NCBI GenBank assembly: GCA_010094025.1
Contig: ML991772.1
Coordinates: 930,001-994,000, forward strand
DNA: 64,000 bases
Origin: Viridothelium virens
Lineage: Eukaryota; Ascomycota; Dothideomycetes; Trypetheliales; Trypetheliaceae
Reading direction: 5' to 3'
Of this stretch, positions 46,302 through 56,643 are shown one piece after another. Under the pieces are notes generated by a model, which had not been told where the DNA came from, ran no database searches, and saw only the letters and a program-made list of their open reading frames with translations. Position 1 is the first letter of the stretch. Each line of letters begins with the position of its first letter. Position numbers and translations under genes: made by a program.

Positions 46302-48621
46302 TACGGAGAAGAACGAGGAGACAGAAAATCACAATGAAACTTCTCCCCGGTCTAAAAAATCCGCATGAGATCTTTAAGCGCTTGCTTGTGGCTAGAACTG
46401 ATTGCTTACCTCTCACCACTCGAGTCAACTGAGCTACGTCATAGGGGCGCGTTGTCCAGATGATATTCGACAAACTTTGCCAGAGCGAATATCATTGGAG
46501 CCAGTAATTGCAAATGCAAACCAGACTCAAGAATCGGGTTGCTGAAGGCAAACGCGTGGAGAAGGCTGTAACACGTGGGGGAGACCGGCTGTACTTTAAC
46601 TTACAACAGATGGGAACCGTAACAAGCGGAGAGAAAAAAGCCCAAGGCTCTAGGATCGCCCACCCTGGGCGCATCAGGCGCTAAAGTCTGATGAGCGAGC
46701 ATGGCGATCCGCCTTGCCGTGCAGGGGGTGGCATAGACGACTGGATCTCAGCTCGTCAACCTACAGCTCAAGCTGGGGTGCTGGGGCCGCTTTCGTGGGA
46801 GGCCTTCTCTTGGCCAAGGCTGGCTTGACCGCCAACACCGCCTTTTGATATAGACCGATAGCAGTTTCCATGGGTTCTTGCTGAAGCGAGGTGCATATGC
46901 GAGAAGGTTTTCGTGGATCTCGGACTCGAAAGTCGCGGAAAGATTGACTGGCATGTAGAGGACCCTAGTCCGCAGGGCCAACGCGCGGCTCTTGCGCAGA
47001 CTGACTATAGCAACTGCCAACTAGTACGGACTACTCGGTACAAGCGATGGGGAGCCGTTTTCTCTTGAACAAAATGACTGCCTTCAATTTGCTCTTGCGT
47101 AACACATATTACACGAATTCTCTCAATTTCTGTCGAATTTGGCGGCAGTCTACTGTCTCACCGGTCGCAGGCCGATTTTGAGTGTGCAAAGTTGGTGGTC
47201 CCTGCAACCTCATGGGGCTGATGTAAGCCTTAATCTGGTTGTCATGTGGAGATAAATGCATATTAGATGCGTGGTCGAGTGGTTGGCTGTCGGAAGTAGG
47301 ACCACTTCAACGTACATCCATGTTGCTCTCACACACAATTTCGACAGCCGGCAGCTTGGCTACGGTGGCTTGACGTTGATACGAAAGCTGATGGTCCGCA
47401 GCAAGCACCGAGTTGACACGGCTTATCGAGATTCAAGTAACATCTTTGGATCTTGCAGTACTATAAGCGTCATGCGTCTTTCAATCGGCTTCAAACAGCA
47501 AACCAAAGTCTGTCACAGTCCCTCCTCCTCTTCGGGCTTGAGGGTTCCTCAATAAAAACCCCAACATTATAGCTTGAGATAAGGGGTACAAGCATTGAAA
47601 CTGAGTGAACGAATAGAATGACGAGATAAATGAACAGCGGTTTACATTACACAAGAGTCCTATTGATGTTATCTCTGCTCTATACAATCAAGGATCCCCG
47701 CGCATGAGTTTTGGGCATCGGTATCATCGTCACGGAAAGCTTCGTAGCTTTGTTAATCACGAAGAGGACAATATCTTCAAAATAACCATCATGCGGGATA
47801 AGGGGAACAAAGTTAGCGACCACGAGGTTGTGACATGCGCGAACAGTCAGGGCTGGGTAGTTTGAGCTGTTGCCTCTGGTAGTTTGTACATCAATTACAA
47901 CTACTTGGATGTGGCGAAGCGGAGTATTGTGGTTACAGCCAGCTTGACATCGAAGCACAATCTCAGATATAAAGTCACAAACGATACCGAAGACTAGTCT
48001 ATGCGAAGTGTGGCGCTCTTGTCTCATAGCGTCACTGCCGTCATGCCTAGCCAAGACCAAGGAAATCTATGTGTTTCGAGATGCGCGAATGAAATGGAAG
48101 GGTTCGCGTCAAAGATCGCTTCAAGCAGCTGCCTGTGCTGTAGCTCTAAGAGTCGCTCATAACTCTCGGAGCCAACTAATTGCACCAACCCTTTCACAGA
48201 CGGAAGAGGGAGATTCCTAAATAACAATATTTTAGCCATAGACGACTACCTTCTGAACATTTCACCCGATCCTGTAGTGCTTAACTGGAAACTTTGCTCA
48301 TCCTCGTTTCATGTATTTCAACCGTTAAGAGAAGTACATGGACCCACGATGCTGTCATCAAGGCAGACGCCCAATGATGCGTGATATCTTTCCCCAGGTT
48401 CGACCATTCAGTACGTATGGACCTCTGGACGGAGATTCGCCAGGCGTAGACAGATTAGAGATGAAGGTCAGCAACGCTCTTGTATGGTCAGACCCGATCC
48501 CTGATTGCACCCTTCAGTACCAGTAAAGCACAGTGAACGCCCCAACTCCGAGCCATGCAATCCCACCATTCCGTCCTCAACTCAGAATACTTTCGCCACC
48601 ATCTTAATTGACCTGACAATC
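46302..48621. other. 2.3-kb region without a firm gene
   Basis: Includes the promoter of the sugar porter, two tRNA-like D-arm fragments (46404-46440 minus, 47269-47293 plus) with no matching T-arm, and two overlapping minus-strand open frames (47680-48060 and 48024-48239). I could not prove any gene here. Confidence 0.45.
47680..48239 (-). pseudogene. Possible uncharacterised or broken gene (two overlapping frames)
   Basis: A 71-codon frame starting with ATG at 48239 (begins MAKILLFRNLPLPSVKGL) overlaps a second, 126-codon frame in another phase that ends at 47680 and contains VVVIDVQTTRGN and VANFVPLIPHDGYFEDIVLF. Both read like plausible protein, and together they could be one gene with an intron or a frameshift near 48030. 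I found no good splice pair that joins them, and I recognise no family. Confidence 0.22.
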
Positions 48622-49793
48622 TCAATCACTCTTCAACATGCTCTCCACCAAATCACCTAACGGACCCCAGAAATCCTTTGCTCCTCCACTCAATCCATGC
48701 TCATCCACAAAAAGCACGTAATGCTTGAAACTTGTGTTTAAGTGTGGCTCTAAACCCAGATGAATAACAACCGGGTAGTGATGACAGTAGATGTGCGCAT
48801 AGACACGGTAGAGGCGCTTGAAGATTTGGCGGACAGTGGTGGAAAATGCTTTCGGAAAAGGAGCGCCGATCCGTGAAGGGAACATGGACTCGTTGTCGAT
48901 GTTGGATTGCACCCAAGCCATGAGATGCTCGATATACTCTGGCGCCGGCATTTTGGTGGGACGTTTGTAGTTCTCGGAATCTTGCCAGAGATATTCAAAT
49001 CTAGATTAAATTAACAGATGCCGTGGCAGTAATCGAGCAGGAATAGACTGACTCGTCAGTTGCTTTCATCTCTGGGCATGTTTGTGGAGAACAGAATTCG
49101 GTGATGGAGCCGTAGAGCAGGTTGATTTGGTTGTAAAAATCGACAACTGTGCCAAATTCATAAGCAATTGGTCCAGTAATTGTTTGTAGATCAGCCTTCA
49201 CCGTTGACAGCCAACCACTCATCCCTATCCTCCCCTTCAGGTAGTTTCACCGCCTTCCTCAGACTTCCACTCCCCAGCGTCGCTTCAGCGAACTGCTTCA
49301 ACTGCCAACTCGTGGTGCCACGGTTCGACTTCTGCGGCTTGAACGCATTGCGTGATCGCGAGTTACTGCGACCAAACATGTTATATAAGCTTTCATTCAA
49401 GACGTTAACATTCATCGCGGTCTTAGGTGCTCTCTTCAATCCCAGTTGGTAACCGAACAACGAGACCCCTCCAATGTCATCACTACCAATTGAGGAGACA
49501 TCGCTGTCACCTCTAGTGCGCTGCAGCGCCGCATTGATAGGACTAGGCGGATTTGAAGGGCGATTCCAAGTGGGACTGCTGTGGAGAGCACCTTCGAACA
49601 CGCGCTGAAGGGGAGATTTGTAGGATGCTTGAGGGGTAGTTGGGCTAGAGCATGGGGAGTCTAAACGTATGCATGATGTAGATTCGGTGCAGATGGGGGG
49701 AAGAGGTCTGGTGCATTGTGCAGATGCAGTCGGATGAGGATGCCATTGAGGAGAAGGGTGGGAGACAAACATGGTCGTTATGAAGGAAGTCAT
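48622..49793 (-). CDS. MOB1: Mob1, activator of NDR/LATS (Dbf2-type) kinase
   Basis: Zinc-binding kinase co-activator of the mitotic exit/septation network. Exons 49793-49202, 49146-49053 and 49000-48622; 354 residues as drawn. The Mob domain is almost textbook: [40 protein letters not shown] across intron 1, [19 protein letters not shown] (two zinc cysteines), [40 protein letters not shown] (zinc histidines) and [19 protein letters not shown]. The start is uncertain: Mob1 of other fungi, as I remember it, begins close to the internal ATG at 49379 (MFGRSNSRS...) or 49415. The upstream 126-138 codons are open but Ser/Pro-rich and could be an extension or leader. Confidence 0.92.
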
Positions 49794-50246
49794 CGTGAGA
49801 CTGTCAAAAGCTGCTTATGATGATTTTCTCGAGGGAGACTGTGGACATTCCTACGTGTCAGCTTTAATAATCATAGGATCATTGGCCAAGGAGAGGAATG
49901 TTGACTGAACTCACGGTAGCAGAGACAACCAAATAGCGCGTCTGTGGACGAAGATTGAATTGACAAGACAGAGTAAGCGAATGAGCGACGAATGGCTACA
50001 CTTCAATGAGGAGACCTCAGGAATGCAAGCAGTGGCCGTGACGATAGGTCGGATGTTTTACTCTAAGGTTCGTGAGGGTTTGGGTTTGTTTACTTCCTTA
50101 TCGATAGTCTCTCCGAGCGGACAAAACTTTCCTTAGTCAGCCTTGCGTCATTTGAACATTGTGGTGATTGTCGACCATCTTATCCGGTGGGGCAAACTTG
50201 TGCTGTTGAACATCGATACTCATCTGGATCCATTCAACTGCTGAAG
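49794..50246. promoter_or_regulatory. Divergent intergenic region MOB1 / NFU1
   Basis: 453 bp between outward-reading starts. Nothing specific recognised. Confidence 0.4.
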
Positions 50247-51253
50247 ATGGCATCTCCATTTATACCTCGGGTCGCATGGCGACATTATGGACGATCACAT
50301 GGAAGAATTATTGGGACTATCAAACGTGCTGTCGTCCCATGCGCCTCCAGTACACGTTGTCTCCATCAGACCTCGCGAACAACGCCCACTTTATCACCAG
50401 CTCTGAGGCCGTCAATACGAAATAGTCAGCGCATCATTACTCCGAAAGAGCTCGGTCGTCGAACCATCTTTATCCAGACCGAAGATACGCCAAACGCAGA
50501 CGTAAGGTCATCACTAGATATATATGAGGTCGCTTGCTAATGACAGAGCTTTAGGCATTGAAATTCAAACCGAACCATCAAATCCTTCCTAAAGGATTTC
50601 AATCACCCTTTCTCGAATATCTTTCACCTCGGGCAACGCTCGCGCCTCCTCACCCTTCTCCGCTCGCCGCACAGCTTCTGAATGTCGACGGTGTCACTTC
50701 AGTATTCTTTGGTAGCGATTTCATTACGGTTACAAAAGATAGCGGGACACCTTGGGCACATGTGAAACCTGAAGTATTTAGCTTGATTACGGAGACAATA
50801 AATGCTGGCACGCCAATTGTGAATACGGTGGAGGGTAAGGCGGGCGAGAGTGGGCAAGATGGTGCTGAGCAGGATACGCTTGGCTATGATGAAAATGATA
50901 GCGAGGTGGTACAAATGATCAAAGAATTACTGGAGACTCGGATTCGACCAGCTATTCAAGAGGACGGAGGTGATATTGAATTTCGTGGATTTCATGATGG
51001 ACAGGTTTTGCTGAAGTTACGAGGAGCATGCCGGACTTGCGACTCGAGCACCGTCACACTGAAAAATGGTATTGAAAGTATGCTGATGCATTATATCGAA
51101 GAAGTGCAAGGCGTGCAGCAGGTTATGGACCAAGAAGAAGAGATGGCAATGAAAGAATTTGCCAAATTTGAGGAGAAGCTCAAACAGCAGAAAGGTCCGG
51201 ATGCTATCGCATCAACAGTGGGAAAGGGTAGCTTAGATACCGCGGAAGCTTAG
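50247..51253 (+). CDS. NFU1: Nfu1, mitochondrial iron-sulfur cluster scaffold/carrier
   Basis: Mitochondrial matrix protein that delivers [4Fe-4S] clusters to targets such as lipoyl synthase. Exons 50247-50501 and 50555-51253 (53-nt intron, phase 0); 317 residues. Residues 1-70 are basic and Ser-rich, a matrix-targeting presequence. The Nfu N-terminal domain starts at TPNADALKFKPNHQILP across the intron and includes GVTSVFFGSDFITVTKD and WAHVKPEVFSLITETI. The C-terminal NifU domain has IRPAIQEDGGDIEFRGF and the cluster-binding CRTC (about C244 and C247), followed by TLKNGIESMLMHYIEEV. The ATG at 50247 was preferred; the frame above it starts only with a non-ATG codon. Confidence 0.94.
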
Positions 51254-51959
51254 ACTGCGAAATTATCATTACTCGTGCATTTCATCTTCTTTCTTTGACG
51301 TGCAGAAGTAGAAATGTCAAGTGGACTTCCTCAAATGCTACATTGGTAGGGGTTATATCTTGACAGTTGGTAGCTCTTGAGAATCAGTACAACTTGCAGC
51401 TTCAGAGAGCTAGTCATCTGTTTGTGCATTTTAATTTATCTCGGTACGTACTCACACTAGTACTGCTGGTGATTAGCTAGAGGTGGCGATCAGGAACGCG
51501 TTGAAAATCCCTCGGCAGGTCGCGAAAGTTTCCTATTCCACCTATCTTGTTATCAGCTACCCATGTCAAGATGCAGCTTCTGCAGACCGCCAACGCCACT
51601 TCCGTAGCCTTACTGGCTCACTCTTTCCTTCCTCGGGCGATTGTTGAGAGATTTCGAGCGCAGCGGTTGATGCGATATCTCTTCCAGACCTTATTCCTGT
51701 TTCCTTAACCCTTCACGCCACATCTTCAGCTTAAGCACCCCGCATCTTCTTTATTCCTTTTCTGGTCGTCTTATTACACATTCACTCCCTGCTCATCCTA
51801 CATATTACTAGTAGAAATCCTTTCCCTGAAAAATCATCATCACACCGCTTATCCATTAAAATCCTTCACTCGCCAGCGAGCAGCAGCAACAGTTCTCGAC
51901 CAATTCGGCGCTCCCAGTCGCCAGCCACGACAAAACCTGATTGACTCCATTCACTTGCC
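51254..51959. promoter_or_regulatory. Promoter and leader of the GH63 gene
   Basis: 706 bp. The last ~300 bases are C/T-rich and gene-start-like. No upstream gene or RNA recognised. Confidence 0.45.
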
Positions 51960-54900
51960 ATGGTTATCATTGATAACTATGAATACCTTACTGAGGAAGA
52001 GAAGCGCCTAAAGGAAGACCGTGAAAAGACAAAGTACTGGAAGAAATGGGGTCCATATGTTGCCGAACGGCAATGGGCAACAGGTTTGTCGAACACCATA
52101 TAACAATACCGCTTACCATTACTGATTGTTGAATAGTTCGCGAAGATTATTCGTGAGTGCCACCAACTTCAACAGGACTGAGGAAGATATGAGCTAACAA
52201 CAGAAGGGCCGATGGCGATGCTTGGAGCCGTATGTACACCCCCAAGTGTGCAGCAACTGTGACTGACTATCATAGACTTCACTCACGACATGGCCCGCAA
52301 GCGAGCCTACAGATGGGGTGAAGACGGTATCGCCGGAGTTTCAGATACGCACGGCTTGCAAAATATCGCATTCTCTTTCTGGAACGAAAAGGAGTACGTT
52401 GATGTGCCTCTCATTGCTCGATTACCGCTAACTCAATCTAGCGATTTCCTTAAAGAGCGTCTTTTCGGTTTGTCAAATCCGCAAGGAAACCATGGCGAGA
52501 GCATCAAGGAGTGTCATTTCCATCTTGACAATACACCAAGCGTGGGTGGGATTGCCCCAAGCTACTACTACGACATGCTGACGTTTTACAGCATTCGTAC
52601 ATGAAATACCTCTATAAGTATCCTCAGCGACGCTTCCCATACCAAGACATGGTCAAGGAAAATGCAAGACGTTCACGTGATGTTCCTGAATACAACCTCC
52701 TCGATACTGGGGTCTTCGATGACGAGCGTTATTGGGACATCTTCATTGAAACAGCAAAACCCAACGACGATCATGAGACGCTACTCTTCCGAGTCACTGC
52801 CTACAACAGAGGCCCAGATCCTGCACCGCTACACATTATACCTCAGATGTGGTTCAGAAATACGTGGTCTTGGGGTCGTGAGCCGCCAGAGAAGAAGCCG
52901 TCAGTACGGAAAATTGGGGAGACCACTGCATACTCAAAACATTGGAAGCTTGGTGATCGGTATCTTCAGTGCTCACCATCTCCAGGAGTGGGGCCAAGCG
53001 GACAAGACGTGATGCCGCAGCTAGTTTTCACAGAGAATGATACCAACTTTCAGGGCCTCTACGGTGGAACCAATAAGTCACCTTACGTGAAAGACGGGTT
53101 CCATCGTCTGATCGTCAATGATGAGATCAAGGCTGTCAACCCTCAAAACACAGGTACCAAAAGCGCAGCTTGGTTTGCATTCGACGAGGGTGATGGCGTT
53201 GCGCCTGGCGAGTGCGCCGTCGTCCGCTTCACAGTGTCGCCGAGATATGAGGGTTATGTGGATGAGGAGTTATTCGACGACATTATCGAACAGAGACGAG
53301 CAGAAGCAGATGAGTTCTACCACCGGATGACCCCGATGCCGATGTCCGACGATCTCCGGAATATCCAAAGACAAGCTCTGTCAGGTATGCTATGGTGCAA
53401 ACAATTCTACCACTTCATCTGGGATGAGTGGGCGAACGGTGATCCAGGCAACCCACCACCTCCACCATCCAGAAAAGGCGTTCGTAACCAGCAATGGAAG
53501 CATATGTATCTTGACGACATCTTGTCTATGCCAGATTCATGGGAATACCCTTTCTTCGCAGCATGGGACACTGCTTTCCATTGTCTGCCTCTTACTATGG
53601 TTGATCCGGACTTTGCCAAGAAGCAATTGGATCTATTCACTCGGGAATGGTATATGCATCCAAACGGTCAGCTCTCGGCGTACGAATGGAACTTTGGCGA
53701 TGTCAACCCGCCAGTGCATGCCTGGGCCACATTTCGAACGTTCAAAATGGAGCGTAAAATGTACGGCCGTGAAGACATTGACTTCTTGGAGCGGGTCTTC
53801 CAGAAGCTGCTGTTGAATTTTACTTGGTGGGTCAACCGAAAGGATTCCGAGGGAAAGAACATTTTCGAAGGAGGTTTCTTGGGGATGGACAATGTGGGCT
53901 GTTTTAATCGCTCAGATCCCCTACCCACTGGTGGTGTACTGGAACAAGCCGACAGCACCGGTTGGATGGCGTTTTATTGTCTTTCCATGCTGAATATAGC
54001 ACTGGAGATGGCCAAGCACCGACGTACCTACGAAGACATTGCCTCCAAGTTCTTCGAGCATTTCCTGATGATAAGCGATGCTATGCAATTTCGAGCTGGC
54101 AGCGAGTCTAAACCGCTCTGGAACGATCAAGATGGCTTTTACTATGATGCAATCTCCTGGGGTGGGCCTTGGAGCCGTCAAATGCCTGTCCGGTCCCTTG
54201 TTGGGTTAGTACCTCTCTTCGCTACTGCAACACTGGAGCCTGTGGTTATCAACAAATTTCCGGCCTTCAGGAAACGGATGATGTGGTTCATCGAAAATCG
54301 TAAGGATCTCGTTCAGCGAAATGTTGCCAGTATGCACCGTCGCGGCAAGGATGATCGCCTGCTACTCTCACTTGTCAACGAAGATCGTTTACGTAGAATT
54401 CTCAAGTATATGTTGGACGAAGACGAGTTTCTTGCAGATCATGGCATCCGCTCGCTCTCCAAATACCATAAGGATCACCCATACTCATGGGATGTTAATG
54501 GCCAAAGATTCCAGGTCAGCTACATTCCCGGAGATTCTGACAGTGGTCTATTTGGTGGTAACAGCAACTGGCGTGGGCCTATCTGGATGGCGATGAACCA
54601 AATGCTCATTGAAGCGCTACTTCGCTTCTACATGTTCTATGGTAATTCTTTCAAAGTCGAGTGCCCTACTGGTTCTGGCAACTACATGCATCTGGGACAT
54701 GTTGCGGAAGAGATCCAACATCGCCTTCAGCATCTCTTTACGCGTGGAGACGACGGGAAGCGGGCCATCAACGCGGGTAATGAGATGCTAGACTTCGACC
54801 CGAATTGGAAAGATTACGTCTGGTTCTACGAGTTCTTCCATGGAGACTCTGGACGAGGTTTGGGCGCAAGCCATCAAACCGGGTGGACCGGACTGATTGC

Positions 54901-55375
54901 AAAGATGATCCACGACACTGGGTAAGCAGTTCCTTTGTAGATGCGCATCTTCCTTTTCGCGGAAACTGACCTGCTGTTTAGCTCCAACTGCCGCCTCCCT
55001 CAAACCCCGCGTAACCCCTCTACTGCAGCGGCCCACTATTTTGACGACATCTTTACGCGTCAACGGCAGATTGGCCAAGGCAAACGCAACCATCTTCGCC
55101 GCTCATCTACCAGCCGTTCTATCGGCAGTCGCAGCGACTGGGCTGAGTCTACTGAGGGCGACGAGGATGATGATAGCGCCTTTGGCAAGCCTGCGCGCAA
55201 TAACTCTATCTTCTTCGACGAAGCAACCTTGAAGGAGAAGGCAGAGCTTGATGAGCAGGTTGCGAGCTATGTGCAGGACCAGTTAGAGCGGATGAAAAGC
55301 CCCGATGCAACGGATCGGTATCGGGACGAGTTGGAGGCACAGCTGGACGAGAAGTGGCAGGTCAACGGACACTGA
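51960..55375 (+). CDS. GH63-family glucosidase-like protein (no signal peptide)
   Basis: Inverting exo-glucosidase fold. Seven exons: 51960-52083, 52137-52152, 52204-52229, 52276-52393, 52442-52541, 52592-54921, 54982-55375; 1035 residues. Exons 2 and 3 are tiny (16 and 26 nt) and needed to join ATVREDYSRADGDAWSHF in frame. Seen: KYWKKWGPYVAERQW near the start, YRWGEDGIAGVSDTHGLQN, HSYMKYLYKYPQRRFPY, a beta-rich middle, then the (alpha/alpha)6 part with FFAAWDTAFHCLPLTMVDPD (the AWDT aspartate matches the general-acid position of the family), LGMDNVGCFNRSD, GNSNWRGPIWMAMNQM and GASHQTGWTGLIAKM. The last exon adds a charged, partly disordered tail with a coiled coil. No signal peptide or membrane anchor, unlike ER glucosidase I, so a cytosolic role is likely. 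Substrate unknown. Confidence 0.9.
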
Positions 55376-56118
55376 GGACAAGGAGATGATCCTGAGAGGC
55401 CCCTGGAGTTATTGCGGCGCAGCGCTGTTAGCGATTGGAATCCGAAATGGGAAAACGAAACATGCTCGCGGGTGAAATGTATGCGATGATGAATGCTAGA
55501 CCGTAGACCTAGACCTAGACTTAGACTTAGACTTAGACCAAGACCTAGAGCTTCTTAGATATCATCGTTAAGCATTCTAGCTTGTTTTACCATATGTGCA
55601 CTTCACCGCCGAAAAATGGTTATTCTCGTTGAAGCTTCAATTATTTCAGAAGTCTATCTTGCTTTTCTTAAAGTACCAGTGGGGCCATAAACAGGGGTTG
55701 CATGATATAGACGTCATGACTGACCAAATCTGTACAACAGAGCGAAATAAGCAAAAGCTGAAAATCCTAAGCGACGCCGAAATTATGCCCAACGGCCAAA
55801 TTCGCTTATCATAAACCCATATGAACAATCCGATAATAATCCTACTCTTTGCACGCGGAAATGCCCCCACCCGTATGCAGACGTTACGCCCAAATTGACG
55901 CATGATCGCTGCCCAAGTCTACTGACACCTGCACCCAAAAACCAAAAGGAAAATTCTATCCCCGACTCCCCGTCCAGGCGTGCCACTGCCCTGGCAAGTG
56001 AAACCCCATCAGGCCGCCCACTGTCTCCACTCCGCGGGCCGCTCCGCATAGCAGACGCACGACAACTGGTGACAATGGAAATCAACAAAAGAGAAAAATC
56101 GAAAAGGTAACAGCAACT
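55376..56118. other. Convergent intergenic region with hexanucleotide repeat
   Basis: 743 bp between two convergent genes. It contains the TAGACY tandem repeat (55504-55551) and otherwise nothing recognised. Confidence 0.45.
55504..55551 (+). repeat. Hexanucleotide tandem repeat (TAGACY)8
   Basis: Eight 6-bp units with few mismatches: TAGACC x2, TAGACT x3, TAGACC, AAGACC, TAGAGC. It lies ~130 bp past the GH63 stop, in untranslated or intergenic DNA. Confidence 0.85.
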
Positions 56119-56643
56119 TCATTTCGCCTTCTTGCCATCCTCCGTCTCAGCAATCAGCATGCGCAGCCTCTTATTCTCCAGATACCAAGCCGTAGCAATA
56201 ACACTAAGAACACCCACCGCGACCGCCGACTGCGGCACGGTGCTCGGGTCATAAGGGGGATCGAAGCCCGCGGTGCCGGGAAACAGGTTCCCACTCATGA
56301 GCATCGTAACGTAGTAGGTGGAGATGACGGTGGCACAGAGGTGGAGGCGCTCGCGCTCGTTCTTGAGGCGCTCGAGCTGCGGCGTGCGCGTGCTGTCGCG
56401 CGACGGCGACGGGTACCACAGCAGCCACAGCAGGAACAGCGCGTTGTACACCGACAGCGACATCGTCTGCCCCGCGTGGAACTTGGCGTGTGGTGGCCAC
56501 AGCGGGTTCCACATGTGTGACGCCGTCATGTCTTGCGAGAAGGCGGCGATCGGGCTGAAGAAGGCGAGGAAGGTGAAGATGTTGCGCCCGGCGGACCAGG
56601 TGCCCCAGGTGCGGGGGGCGGAGGGGAGGACGGTGGAGGCCAT
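56119..56643 (-). CDS. Small four-helix membrane protein (possibly DUF6640-like)
   Basis: 174 residues from the ATG at 56643 in one exon. Hydrophobic segments lie at about 20-37 (IFTFLAFFSPIAAF), 60-80 (LSVYNALFLLWLLWYP), 100-120 (ATVISTYYVTMLMSGNLFPG) and 140-160 (AVAVGVLSVIATAWYL). Between the first two is MWNPLWPPHAKFHAGQTMSL, a wording I associate loosely with fungal DUF6640-type proteins. The C-terminus is lysine-rich (EDGKKAK), a possible ER-retention-like tail. The frame continues upstream for 64 codons, but those include a Thr run over a GT repeat and look like leader. Function unknown. Confidence 0.65.
   Translation of the reverse strand: MASTVLPSAPRTWGTWSAGRNIFTFLAFFSPIAAFSQDMTASHMWNPLWPPHAKFHAGQTMSLSVYNALFLLWLLWYPSPSRDSTRTPQLERLKNERERLHLCATVISTYYVTMLMSGNLFPGTAGFDPPYDPSTVPQSAVAVGVLSVIATAWYLENKRLRMLIAETEDGKKAK

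Noticed and set aside
46404-46440. tRNA gene on the minus strand
   Set aside because: Only a D-arm-like segment is present. No T-arm (GGTTCRANNCC) or matching acceptor stem follows at the right distance.
47269-47293. tRNA-Ser/Leu gene on the plus strand
   Set aside because: A box-A-like match only; the following bases do not give an anticodon arm, variable arm and T-arm.
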